A stretch of 64,000 nucleotides of DNA from Clavibacter michiganensis (lineage in GTDB: Bacteria > Actinomycetota > Actinomycetes > Actinomycetales > Microbacteriaceae), in the NCBI RefSeq assembly GCF_002151125.1, contig NZ_MDJZ01000005.1:62001-126000 (forward strand). Direction: 5' to 3'. This document shows positions 1-8,132 of this stretch, piece after piece. A program made the position numbers and the translations under genes. The notes under the pieces were generated by a model. That model was not told where the DNA came from, did not search any database, and worked only from the letters and a program-made list of their open reading frames with translations. The stretch's first letter is position 1. Every line of letters starts with the position of its first letter.

Positions 1-1539
1 GCCGATCCGCCAGCGCGCGCCCGTGAGCAGGCGCACCAGCTCGCTGCCCGCGGTGGGGTCGTGCAGCACGCGGAGCACGCAGACGAGGTCGACCACGGCC
101 GGCTGGTCGAGCAGGCCGCCGAGCCCGAGCACGCGGAACGGGACGCCGCGGTCGGCGAGCGCCGTGGTGAACGGCTCGATGGTCTTGAGCGAGCGGCAGA
201 GCATCGCAGCCGAGCGCGGACGTCCGTCGGATCCCGTCTGCCGCAGTCGGTCCGCGAACCACGCGGCGACGCTCGCGGCCTCGTCCGCGACGGTCTCCTC
301 GTAGGCGACGTCGAGGCGGCCGTCGCCCGCGTCGGGCCGGGGCTCCAGCCGCGCCACGGGAATGCGCGACGCCGCGGTGAGCGGCTCGACGATGCGGTTG
401 GCGGCGCCGAGCACGGACGCCGGGTTCCGCCAGCTGGTGGACAGCGCGTAGACGGGCACGTCGGCGGCGCCCGCGCCCGGGGGCGCGAAGTCGGCGCCGA
501 AGCGCGCGAGGTTCGCCGCGCTCGCGCCGCGCCAGCCGTAGATGGACTGGTGCGGATCCCCCACGGCCATGACGGGGGTGCCGCCGAACAGGGTGGACAG
601 GAGCCGCGTCTGCACGACCGAGGTGTCCTGGTACTCGTCGAGCAGCACCACGCGGAAGCGCGCGCGATGCTCCGCCACGACCTGCGGCACGCGCTCGCAG
701 ATGGCGAGGGCGAAGGCGACCTGGTCGCTGTACTCGACGAGCCCGCGCCGGGTCTTCTCCTCCTGGAACCGCACGGCGAGGTCGACGAGCGGCGGCAGCG
801 CGCCCACGGCGGCGACCGCGTCGGCGGCGGGAGCCTTGCGGATGCGGGCGGATCCGAACGGCAGCTCCTCGAGGCGCGTGAACGACGCCGCGAGGCGCAC
901 GACCTCGGTCGGATCCGCGACGTTCTCGCTCATCGCCCGGCTGAGGGAGATGACGGCCTGGGTGATGGGATCCACGCCGCGGCCGAGCTCGAGCAGCCGT
1001 GGGTCGGTGCTCTCGACGACGAGCCGGCGCGCGAGCTGCCACGCGGACGCCTCCGTGAGCACGACCGACTCCGACTCGCGGCCGATGAGGGTGGCGCTGT
1101 CGCGGAAGATGCCGTTGGCGAAGGCGTTGTAGGTCTGCACGGTGGGCGTCGCGAACGCGTCCGCGGGGGCGGCCGCGAGGCCGGCCTGCTGCAGCTGCTC
1201 GATGCGCGCCCGGATCCGGACCCCGAGCTCGCCCGCGGCCTTGCGCGTGAAGGTGAGGCCGAGGATCTCCTCGACGCCCACGTGCCCGTTCGCGAGCAGC
1301 CACACGACGCGGCTCGCCATCGTCTCGGTCTTGCCGCTGCCGGCGCCCGCGACCACGAGGCCGGGCTCGAGCGGCGACTCGATGACGCGCCGCTGCTGCT
1401 CCGTGGGGCTCGGCAGGCCGAGCGTCTCCGCGATGCGGCGGGCGCTGACCATGCCGCCCTCGGCCGCGACGCCCCGGGCCTCGCCGGTCGCGTCGGTCGC
1501 GCCGGTCGCCTCGGTGCCGCCCATGCCGGCGCCGCTCAT
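1..1539 (-). CDS. adnB: UvrD-family DNA helicase, AdnB-like (3' end outside window)
   Basis: Superfamily 1 DNA helicase, probably the lead motor of an AdnAB-type complex that resects double-strand breaks. Only the first 513 residues are present; the stop lies left of position 1. The sequence shows an intact Walker A (GAGSGKTET, about residue 50), motif Ia LTFTRKAA, motif II DEYQDT and motif III GDPHQSIYGWRG, all in UvrD order and spacing. The expected C-terminal nuclease domain is not in the window. The ATG at 1539 overlaps the stop of the upstream helicase-nuclease gene as ATGA, which fixes the start and suggests translational coupling. In mycobacteria the adnA-adnB pair lies near the same DUF3107, ferritin-like and RhlE genes that follow here. 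A generic UvrD/PcrA helicase is the alternative, but the pairing favours AdnB. Confidence 0.82.
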   Translation of the reverse strand, partial: MSGAGMGGTEATGATDATGEARGVAAEGGMVSARRIAETLGLPSPTEQQRRVIESPLEPGLVVAGAGSGKTETMASRVVWLLANGHVGVEEILGLTFTRKAAGELGVRIRARIEQLQQAGLAAAPADAFATPTVQTYNAFANGIFRDSATLIGRESESVVLTEASAWQLARRLVVESTDPRLLELGRGVDPITQAVISLSRAMSENVADPTEVVRLAASFTRLEELPFGSARIRKAPAADAVAAVGALPPLVDLAVRFQEEKTRRGLVEYSDQVAFALAICERVPQVVAEHRARFRVVLLDEYQDTSVVQTRLLSTLFGGTPVMAVGDPHQSIYGWRGASAANLARFGADFAPPGAGAADVPVYALSTSWRNPASVLGAANRIVEPLTAASRIPVARLEPRPDAGDGRLDVAYEETVADEAASVAAWFADRLRQTGSDGRPRSAAMLCRSLKTIEPFTTALADRGVPFRVLGLGGLLDQPAVVDLVCVLRVLHDPTAGSELVRLLTGARWRIG

Positions 1540-4500
1540 GCCGACACCGCCCGCACGAGGTGGATGCGGTAGCGCCGGGCCGACCCCGGATCCCGCTCCC
1601 CCAGGTCCGGCGTGCCCTCGAAGCTCGCGCCCGCCATGCCCTCGGCGGCCTCGGCGATGCGCGCGCGGAACGCGTCGAGCTCCTCCCGCGTGAGCGGCTC
1701 CTGCGGCAGCTCGCGGTAGGGCAGGCCGCGCGTGCCGCCCGAGACGTACAGCAGCTTCGCGCCGCCGGACGGCGTGCCGGCGGGCACCTGCTCGAGCGAG
1801 CCCTCCACGTAGGCGAGCTGGTAGGAGCCGAGCTGCGCGTGCGCGGGGATCTCGGCGCGGGTCGGGTGGTGCCGGCCGGTCTTGAGGTCGACGATGACCA
1901 CGCGGCCCCCCTCGGTGAGCTCGATGCGGTCGATCTTCCCCCGGAGGCGCGCGACGCCCACCTCCAGCTCGAAGCCGCCCTCGGCCGCGAGCATGCGCCC
2001 GCCGGCGCCCTCGAAGTCGCGCAGGTACCCGCTGACGCCCGCGATGAGCTGGCCGGCCTGCCGCCGCTCGCGCTCCCCCACCCAGGGCGACTCGAAGGGC
2101 AGCTCCCCCCAGCGCTCGTCGAGCCGCGCCTCGAGGGCGGGCGGGCGGAGGTCGGCGTCGGGATCGAGGCTCGCCTCCTCCATGACGGCGTGCACGATCG
2201 TGCCGATGCCCATGGCGGTGCTCGTGGATCCGCCGGACGCCTGGTCGATGAACCAGTTCAGCGGCGAGCGCTCGAAGGCCTCGAGCCGCGACGGTGACAC
2301 GGGGACGCGGGCGTCGGGATCGGTGAGGTCGACGACGGGCTCCGTGGTCGACGGCTCCCGCAGGCCGTACCACTCGGCCGGATCCGCTCCCGTGACGCCC
2401 TCCGCGGCGAGCCGGGCGAGCGCGGAGGCGGCGGCGAGGCCGCGCTCCCGCGTGGCGTCGGCGGGCCGGCGGGCCGTGCGATCGCCGGAGACGACGCGGC
2501 CGTCCTCGAGCAGCACGGCGTCGCGGTGCACGACCGCGAGCTCGCGCCGGAGTGCGCCGACGAGCCCGCGGAGAGACAGCGGGTGATCGGGCCGGATCCG
2601 CAGCGCGGCCGGCGCGTCCTTCGCCACCCGCCCCGCCTCGGCGCCGGCCTCCGCCTCGGCGACGCCGGGCGCGGGCGGCACGAGCCGGAGGAACGGCGAC
2701 GGCGCCTCCTCGTCGTTGGCGGTGGCGCTGAGGACCACGACGCGCGACGCCCGGGAGACGGCGAGCGCGAGCATCCGCAGCTCGTCGCCGAGCACCTCGG
2801 CCCGCTCGTCGACGTCGGCCCGGTCGAGGCCGCGCGCGACGGCTGACAGGCGCTGGGGGTGCAGCAGGGATCCGCGCAGCCGCAGGTTCGGCCACACCCC
2901 CTCCTGCAGCGCGGCGACCGCGACCACCTCGTACCCGGCGCCGACGACCGCGGACGGCGTGGCCACGAGCACGGTGTCGGCGAGCGGCTGCGGCGAGAGC
3001 GTGTCCTCGGGCACCTCGGCGCCGAGCAGCTCCTCCACGAAGTCGGACGCGGGACGGCCCGGGTTCCGCTCCACGAACCGCCGGGCCGCCGTGAACAACG
3101 CGACCACGCCGTCGAGGTCGCGGTTGGCCTGATCCGCCACGATCCCCGTCTGCAGCGCCTGCTCGAACCACGGCGTCGCGAGCTTCGAGCCCTCCCACAG
3201 GTGCCAGAGCAGCTCCTCGATGGTGCCGTCGGCGGAGGCGAGTCCGCGGGCGCCCTCGACCGTGCGGGCGAGCCGGGCGAGGCGACGTGCGGGCGCGAGG
3301 TCGAACGTCTCCAGGCGGCCCGGCGCGGCGAGGGCCTCGACGAGCAGCTCGTCGCTCGACCGGTGGCCGTCGCCCGCGAGCTCCTCCTGGCGCATCGCGA
3401 GGCGGAGCCGCCGGAGCTGGACCCCGTCGAGGCCGCCGAGCGGACCCGTGGCGAGCTCGGCCGCGATGTCCGGCGTGAGCGGCACGCGGCCGAGCACCAC
3501 GTCGACCGCCCGGATGAGGGCGAGCGCGGCGAGGTCGTCGCGGAGCGCGCGCCCGGCGACGGCCGTGCGCGTGGGGACCTCGGCGGTCGCGAGGCTGCGG
3601 GCGACCTGGGGCACGAGGGATCCGGAGCGCACGAGCACGACCATGCGCGCCCACGGCACACCGCCCAGCAGGTGCTCCTCGCGGAGGCGCCGGGCGAGGC
3701 GCGCGAGCTCCAGAGCGCGCGTCGGCGCCTCGATGACCTGGATCGGGTCGGCGTCGTCGACGAGCCCCGCCGCGGATCCCGCCTGCCGCTGCCGCCCCGC
3801 GCCGGCCGCGCCGATGCGGGCCGTGACGGCGGACGTGAGCGCGCGGAGCGCGGGCGGCTGCCGATGTACGCGGTCGAGGACGAGCGTGCGGAGGCCGGGC
3901 AGTCCGAGCACGGTGGAGAGGCGGCCGAGCGCCGACGCCTCCGCGCCGCGGAAGGTGGCCGCCGCGACATCCGGGTCGCCGAACGCCACCACGTCCGCGC
4001 CGCGCGCCGCGAGCGCCCGGAGGAGGGAGAGGGTCGCGACGGTCGCCTCGTGCAGGTCGTCGGCGACGACCAGGCGGATCCCCGTGAGCGCCTCGCCCCG
4101 GGACACGAGCAGCACGGCCTCCGCGAGCAGCTCGGCGCTGTCGAGGTGGTCGCCGCGGAAGGAGTCGACGACGTCCTCGTACTCGCGGGCGAACTCCGCC
4201 GCGGCGATCCACTCGGGCACGTCGTGCGCCAGGCCGAGCCCGGCGAGGGCGTCCGGCCGCACGCCCTCCTCGGTGGCGCGCATGAGCAGCTCGCGGAGCT
4301 CGGTGCGGAAGGCGCGCAGCCGGCGCACCTCGACGCCGAGCGGATCCGGCCACGCGGGCCCGGTGCCCCGCTCCTCGTGCCCGGCGAGCAGGTCGCCGAT
4401 GATCTGGTCCTGCTCGGCGCCCGTGAGCAGCCGCGGCGGCTCGGTGCCGGTCTCGGCCGCGCGGCGCGCGAGCACCTCGAACGCGACGGACGTGGCCGTG

Positions 4501-4805
4501 CGCGCGAGCGGCCCGAGCGTGGGCACGCCCACCCGGAGCGCGAGCTCGTCGCGGAGGCGCGTGGCGGCGGCGCGCGACGGGGCGAGCACCAGGACCTCGG
4601 CGGGGTCGAGCCTCTGCACGAGGATCCGCTCGGCGACGAGCTCCCGCAGCGTGGTGGTGCGCCCGGAGCCCGGCGCGCCGATGACCGCGGCGCTGACCCC
4701 CACGGGCAGCTCCACGACGGCGCGCTGCGACGGGTCCAGCTCGACCGCGGGGGCCGGGTCGTCGGCGACGGAGGCGGGCTGCTGGCGAAATCCCCTGATG
4801 GTCAC
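1536..4805 (-). CDS. adnA: AdnA-like helicase-nuclease with altered Walker A
   Basis: Predicted subunit of a heterodimeric ATP-dependent helicase-nuclease acting on DNA ends. The 1089-residue length fits the family. An N-terminal Q-like motif (LDPSQRAVV) is followed by a P-loop at residues 43-50 reading GAPGSGRT: the invariant Lys is Arg. Motif II is also unusual (VADDLHEA, not DExQ). Near residue 975 a RecB-family nuclease core is visible: GKIDRIEL, VDLKTGR, then QLGSYQLAY, matching the D-(D/E)XK and QxxxY motifs. So the nuclease looks intact while the motor looks degenerate. Start is GTG at 4805, preceded by TAGCGT and a 6-nt spacer, so the mRNA is probably leaderless. It overlaps the next helicase gene by ATGA. 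Assignment to AdnA rests on order, domain layout and synteny. Confidence 0.83.
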   Translation of the reverse strand: MTIRGFRQQPASVADDPAPAVELDPSQRAVVELPVGVSAAVIGAPGSGRTTTLRELVAERILVQRLDPAEVLVLAPSRAAATRLRDELALRVGVPTLGPLARTATSVAFEVLARRAAETGTEPPRLLTGAEQDQIIGDLLAGHEERGTGPAWPDPLGVEVRRLRAFRTELRELLMRATEEGVRPDALAGLGLAHDVPEWIAAAEFAREYEDVVDSFRGDHLDSAELLAEAVLLVSRGEALTGIRLVVADDLHEATVATLSLLRALAARGADVVAFGDPDVAAATFRGAEASALGRLSTVLGLPGLRTLVLDRVHRQPPALRALTSAVTARIGAAGAGRQRQAGSAAGLVDDADPIQVIEAPTRALELARLARRLREEHLLGGVPWARMVVLVRSGSLVPQVARSLATAEVPTRTAVAGRALRDDLAALALIRAVDVVLGRVPLTPDIAAELATGPLGGLDGVQLRRLRLAMRQEELAGDGHRSSDELLVEALAAPGRLETFDLAPARRLARLARTVEGARGLASADGTIEELLWHLWEGSKLATPWFEQALQTGIVADQANRDLDGVVALFTAARRFVERNPGRPASDFVEELLGAEVPEDTLSPQPLADTVLVATPSAVVGAGYEVVAVAALQEGVWPNLRLRGSLLHPQRLSAVARGLDRADVDERAEVLGDELRMLALAVSRASRVVVLSATANDEEAPSPFLRLVPPAPGVAEAEAGAEAGRVAKDAPAALRIRPDHPLSLRGLVGALRRELAVVHRDAVLLEDGRVVSGDRTARRPADATRERGLAAASALARLAAEGVTGADPAEWYGLREPSTTEPVVDLTDPDARVPVSPSRLEAFERSPLNWFIDQASGGSTSTAMGIGTIVHAVMEEASLDPDADLRPPALEARLDERWGELPFESPWVGERERRQAGQLIAGVSGYLRDFEGAGGRMLAAEGGFELEVGVARLRGKIDRIELTEGGRVVIVDLKTGRHHPTRAEIPAHAQLGSYQLAYVEGSLEQVPAGTPSGGAKLLYVSGGTRGLPYRELPQEPLTREELDAFRARIAEAAEGMAGASFEGTPDLGERDPGSARRYRIHLVRAVSA

Positions 4806-4811
4806 GCGCCC

Positions 4812-4817
4812 ACGCTA
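4812..4817 (-). promoter_or_regulatory. putative -10 element, leaderless adnA
   Basis: TAGCGT on the minus strand ends 6 nt before the GTG start at 4805. There is no Shine-Dalgarno in between. The spacing puts the expected transcription start at the start codon. No convincing -35 is visible. Confidence 0.45.
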
Positions 4818-4906
4818 CCGGCGGCCTCCGACGGCGGCGGATCCGCGGATCCGCGCCCGCCCGTCCGCCCTCAGTGAACGCCGCCGGGCCGCGTGCGCGG
4901 GTGCCC

Positions 4907-4912
4907 TAGCCT
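4907..4912 (+). promoter_or_regulatory. putative -10 element for the DUF3107 gene
   Basis: TAGCCT lies 42 nt before the GTG start at 4955. Here a leader with GAAAGG at 4941-4946 provides ribosome binding, in contrast to the leaderless genes nearby. Confidence 0.35.
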
Positions 4913-4954
4913 GAGGGAGCACCGTCGCATCCGACGCATCGAAAGGCACCTCCC

Positions 4955-5179
4955 GTGGAAATCCGTATCGGCCTCGTCAACACCGCCCGCGAGCTCTCCT
5001 TCAGCACCAAGCAGACGCCCGAGGAGGTCCAGGAGACCGTCGCCGCGGCCGTCCGCGACGCCGCGCCCTTCATCTCGTTCACCGACGACAAGGGCGCGAC
5101 GCACCTCGCGGTCACCGCCCACCTCGCCTACGTGGAGCTCGGCAGCGCCGACGCCCCGCGCATCGGCTTCGTCCGCTAG
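4955..5179 (+). CDS. DUF3107 family protein
   Basis: Small (74 aa) soluble actinobacterial protein of the DUF3107 family, related to mycobacterial TB9.4. The function is unknown. It begins EIRIGLVNTARELSF and keeps the family pattern: a strand, a Thr-rich turn, a helix (PEEVQETVAAAV) and a C-terminal strand ending YVELGSADAPRIGFV. Start is GTG at 4955, preceded at 8 nt by GAAAGG. In mycobacteria this gene also lies between the AdnAB locus and the ferritin-like/RhlE pair, so the position is conserved. The stop is 10 nt before the broken membrane-protein gene, so the two were probably one transcription unit ending at the hairpin at 5493-5527. Confidence 0.9.
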   Translation: MEIRIGLVNTARELSFSTKQTPEEVQETVAAAVRDAAPFISFTDDKGATHLAVTAHLAYVELGSADAPRIGFVR

Positions 5180-5189
5180 CCCGACGTCC

Positions 5190-5477
5190 GTGGAGCTCCT
5201 GTTCGTCGCGATCTTCGGTGCCCTCATCGGCCTCGTCGCGCGCTAGGCGCTCCCCCACCGCGCCACGCACGGCGCGCTGCTGGTCCCCGCCGTCGGCACC
5301 ATCGCCGCCATGGTCGCGTGGATCGCCCTCACCTGGGCGGGCCTCCGCTGGGACCAGGGCGTCATCTGGATCGCGACGCTCGCGCTCTCGGCGCTCGTCG
5401 CGGCGGGCGTCGACCTCGCGATCGGGCGGCGGAGGTCCTCCGCGGACGCCCGCGACCTGGCCGCCATCGGCGGCTGA
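5190..5477 (+). pseudogene. small membrane protein interrupted by in-frame TAG
   Basis: A 95-codon frame from GTG 5190 to TGA 5475-5477 is broken by one TAG at 5244-5246 (codon 19). Both sides read as one protein: before it a hydrophobic start (VELLFVAIFGALIGL, VAR), after it ALPHRATHGALLVPAVG, a transmembrane stretch (TIAAMVAWIALTW), WDQGVIWIA, a third hydrophobic stretch and a basic tail. Related actinobacterial proteins that I recall have R-Y-x-x-P-H-R at this point, so TAG probably replaces a TAC tyrosine codon. No frameshift is needed. The downstream half has no good start of its own except an internal ATG at 5310. It is a nonsense pseudogene, a sequencing error or, less likely, a readthrough site. 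Function unknown. Confidence 0.7.
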
Positions 5478-5492
5478 CCGCTCCCGCACGAC

Positions 5493-5527
5493 ACGACGCC
5501 CGGACCCCATGCGGGTCCGGGCGTCGT
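5493..5527 (+). terminator. rho-independent-type hairpin
   Basis: Perfect 15-bp inverted repeat (5493-5507 with 5513-5527) around a 5-nt loop, just after the broken membrane-protein gene. There is no T-run, as usual in such GC-rich genomes. Confidence 0.75.
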
Positions 5528-5582
5528 CGTCTGCGCCACGGCTGTCCTCGACTCCCGCCGACGGCCCGCGACGACGCGCGCG

Positions 5583-5650
5583 GTCAGGCCGGCGGTCCCG
5601 CAGGCCGTCAGGCCGGTCGGGCCGTCGTGCCGATCAGGCCGTCAGGCCGA
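5583..5650. repeat. imperfect CAGGCCG tandem repeats
   Basis: Short degenerate repeats of caggccg/gtcaggcc occur about six times and run into the last codons of the ferritin-like gene (stop at 5634-5636). They look like slippage-derived sequence next to a stop codon. I see no further function. Confidence 0.5.
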
Positions 5651-6362
5651 GCGCGTCCATCCGCCGGGTGTGCGACGTGATGATCCCCGCGAACACGGGC
5701 TCGAGGTGCACGCGCGCGTCGTCCGGGTCGGCGAGGGTCGCCCGCATGGCGGTGCCCGCGACGAGGAGCGTGTCGCCGACGAGGCGGCGGCCCCACATGG
5801 CGAGGCGCGAGGCGAGGCGCGGGTCCCGGCGGATCCCGGCGCGCACGGCGTCGACGATGCCCTGCTGCCCCACGCCGGAGGACAGCAGCACCACGACCCG
5901 CTGCCGCTGATCCGAGGGCAGGCCGGAGGCCAGGCGCACGAAGAAGTCGTCGAGGAGCCCCGTGGTGATGTACGCGGAGAGCAGGCACTCGTACCAGTCC
6001 GCGCCCGCGACGGTGCCGGCGAACCGGTCGAACGCGGCGCGGTGCGGCTCCATGACGACGCTCGGGTCGCCGTCCAGCCGCTTGATCTCCGCGGCGAGCG
6101 CCTGGTGCTTGCCGAGCGCGATGCCTGCCGCCGTCGAGACGGCCTCCTTGGCCGCGAGGTCCGGTGCCTCGGCGACGGCGCGCGACAGCGTCTCGAAGAC
6201 CGTGAGCTGCAGGTACGCGACCGCGCCGAGGAAGCGGAGGGTGTCGGGCGAGAAGTCGTCGACGCTCACGGTCGGCGACGAGGATCGACGCTTCGACTCG
6301 CCGCGGGAACGGACCCGGGGCGCCTCGATCGTCGTCGACCGGCGTCCGAACATCTTGAGCAC
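5634..6362 (-). CDS. ferritin-like fold protein
   Basis: Protein of 242 aa in the actinobacterial ferritin-like family found beside RhlE in mycobacteria. A basic N-terminus (about 30 residues) precedes an all-helical domain. Helices carry the carboxylate and histidine residues expected of a di-iron bundle (FETLSRAV, GKHQALAAEI, ADWYECLLSAYIT, HLEPVFAGIITSHTRR), but I cannot confirm a full metal site by eye. Some members are annotated as tRNA-hydroxylase (MiaE)-like; the substrate here is unknown. GTG at 6362 follows TACACT plus 6 nt, the leaderless spacing; an internal ATG at 6353 is the alternative. The gene is divergent from the DEAD-box helicase. Confidence 0.78.
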   Translation of the reverse strand: MLKMFGRRSTTIEAPRVRSRGESKRRSSSPTVSVDDFSPDTLRFLGAVAYLQLTVFETLSRAVAEAPDLAAKEAVSTAAGIALGKHQALAAEIKRLDGDPSVVMEPHRAAFDRFAGTVAGADWYECLLSAYITTGLLDDFFVRLASGLPSDQRQRVVVLLSSGVGQQGIVDAVRAGIRRDPRLASRLAMWGRRLVGDTLLVAGTAMRATLADPDDARVHLEPVFAGIITSHTRRMDALGLTA

Positions 6363-6368
6363 CTCGCC

Positions 6369-6374
6369 AGTGTA
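6369..6374 (-). promoter_or_regulatory. putative -10 element, leaderless ferritin-like gene
   Basis: TACACT on the minus strand with a 6-nt spacer to GTG 6362. Confidence 0.45.
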
Positions 6375-6410
6375 AAGGGCGTCGGAGGAGCCCGACGGGC
6401 CCCCGACCGC

Positions 6411-6416
6411 TAAACT
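6411..6416 (+). promoter_or_regulatory. putative -10 element for the DEAD-box helicase
   Basis: TAAACT in a locally AT-richer spot of the divergent intergenic region, 87 nt before the helicase start. It implies a leader of about 80 nt, unlike the leaderless neighbours. DEAD-box helicase genes often have long leaders; no specific structure was identified. Confidence 0.4.
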
Positions 6417-6502
6417 CGCCCGTGGTCCCTCAACGGAAGGGCCCCATCGCGCCCGCAGAGAAGCAGTCCGGGCGTGGACCGCACCGCTAGACAGGGCACA
6501 AC

Positions 6503-8035
6503 GTGACTTTCACCGAACTGAACATCGACGAGGACATGGTGCAGGCGCTGGCCGACCACGGGATCCTCGAACCCTTCCCCATCCAGGAGCAGACCATCCC
6601 CCTGGCGCTCGCCGGCCAGGACATCATCGGCCAGGCCAAGACGGGCACCGGCAAGACCTTCGGCTTCGGCCTCCCGCTCATCCAGCGGCTCGGCCTCACC
6701 CCCGAGCCCGGCGTGCAGGCCCTCGTGGTCGTGCCGACGCGCGAGCTGGCCGTGCAGGTCACCGAGGACCTCCAGATCGCCACCAAGCACCGCGCCACCA
6801 CCGTCGTCTCCATCTACGGCGGCAAGGCGTACGAGGGCCAGATCGAGCAGCTCAAGGCCGGCGCGCAGATCGTCGTCGGCACGCCGGGCCGGCTCCTCGA
6901 CCTCGTGGGCCAGCGTCTGCTGAGCCTCAAGGACGTGCGCGAGATGGTGCTCGACGAGGCCGACAAGATGCTCGACCTCGGCTTCCTCTCGGACATCGAG
7001 AGGCTGTTCGCGCAGACCCCGGCCGTGCGTCACACGATGCTGTTCTCGGCCACCATGCCGGGCCCGATCGTCGCGCTCGCCCGCCGCTTCATGACGAAGC
7101 CGATCCACATCCGCGCGACGGACCCCGACGAGGGCCTCATGCAGGCGAACATCCGCCACCTCGTCTACCGCGCGCACAACATGGACAAGGACGAGGTCAT
7201 CGGCCGCATCCTCCAGGCCGAGGGCCGCGGCAAGACCGTGATCTTCACGCGCACCAAGCGCGCCGCCGCCCGCCTCGTCGAGGAGCTGAACGACCGCGGC
7301 TTCAACGCCGCCGCCGTGCACGGCGACCTCAACCAGGAGCAGCGCGAGCGCGCCATGGCCGCGTTCAAGGCCGGCAAGAAGGACATCCTCATCGCCACGG
7401 ACGTGGCAGCGCGCGGCATCGACGTGCTCGACGTCACCCACGTCATCAACCACACCATCCCCGAGGACGACAAGGCGTACCTGCACCGCGTCGGCCGCAC
7501 GGGCCGCGCGGGCAAGACCGGCATCGCGGTCACGTTCGTCGACTGGGACGACCTGCACAAGTGGGCGCTCATCAACCGCGCCCTCGAGTTCGGCCAGCCG
7601 GAGCCCACCGAGACGTACTCGTCCTCGCCGCACCTCTACACCGACCTCGACATCCCCGCCGGATCCAAGGGCCGCCTCCGCGCGACCCCCACGGTCAACC
7701 CCGACGGCACCCCCCGGGAGCGCCCGGGCAACCGCGGGTCCGACTCGAGTCGCGACGGCGGACGCGGCGGCAGCCGTGACGGCGGACGCGGCGGCGACCG
7801 CTCGGGCAGCCGCTCCTCCTCGACCTCCGGCGGAGGCGACCGCGACCGCTCGCGCAGCCGCAGCACCTCGACCGCGACGGCGACCTCTCCCGCCGAGGCC
7901 ACCGCGGCCATCGGCAGCGAGCAGCCGAACACCGCAGGCGGCCACGACGCGCCCCACGCCGACGGCCAGACCCGTCCGCGCTCGCGCAACCGCCGCCGCC
8001 GCTCGGGCGGCGACCGCCCGACCGCGACGTCCTAG
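6503..8035 (+). CDS. DEAD-box ATP-dependent RNA helicase (RhlE type)
   Basis: ATP-dependent RNA helicase, 510 aa, likely in ribosome assembly or RNA turnover. The Q motif (FPIQEQTIP, residues 25-33), Walker A AKTGTGKT (45-52), PTRELAVQV, the DEAD box (about 151, DEADKMLDLGF), SATM and the C-terminal HRVGRTGRAG (about 328) are all present, so it should be active. From about residue 420 the protein is a low-complexity tail rich in Gly, Arg, Ser and Asp with repeated RDGGRGG units, probably a nonspecific RNA-binding extension. Start is GTG at 6503. It corresponds by position to mycobacterial RhlE (Rv3211). It ends before a strong hairpin at 8061-8091. Confidence 0.93.
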   Translation: MTFTELNIDEDMVQALADHGILEPFPIQEQTIPLALAGQDIIGQAKTGTGKTFGFGLPLIQRLGLTPEPGVQALVVVPTRELAVQVTEDLQIATKHRATTVVSIYGGKAYEGQIEQLKAGAQIVVGTPGRLLDLVGQRLLSLKDVREMVLDEADKMLDLGFLSDIERLFAQTPAVRHTMLFSATMPGPIVALARRFMTKPIHIRATDPDEGLMQANIRHLVYRAHNMDKDEVIGRILQAEGRGKTVIFTRTKRAAARLVEELNDRGFNAAAVHGDLNQEQRERAMAAFKAGKKDILIATDVAARGIDVLDVTHVINHTIPEDDKAYLHRVGRTGRAGKTGIAVTFVDWDDLHKWALINRALEFGQPEPTETYSSSPHLYTDLDIPAGSKGRLRATPTVNPDGTPRERPGNRGSDSSRDGGRGGSRDGGRGGDRSGSRSSSTSGGGDRDRSRSRSTSTATATSPAEATAAIGSEQPNTAGGHDAPHADGQTRPRSRNRRRRSGGDRPTATS

Positions 8036-8060
8036 CGCCGCACCGCACGGGTCACGCGAA

Positions 8061-8091
8061 GAGGGGCCGCATCCACCGGATGCGGCCCCTC
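8061..8091. terminator. bidirectional terminator hairpin
   Basis: Perfect 14-bp stem (8061-8074 with 8078-8091) and 3-nt loop between the convergent DEAD-box and PHP genes; it can serve both. Confidence 0.8.
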
Positions 8092-8132
8092 TCGCATGCC
8101 CGCGGCCACGGGCGCGCGAGCGCGGGATCGGG

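Noticed and set aside
61-4877. Long plus-strand reading frames opposite the helicase genes
   Set aside because: They are Arg/Ala/Gly-rich mirror frames of high-GC coding sequence, with no motifs; the minus-strand frames contain helicase and nuclease motifs.
6410-7957. Long minus-strand frame opposite the DEAD-box helicase
   Set aside because: Low-complexity Val/Arg/Gly-rich shadow of a motif-complete plus-strand gene.
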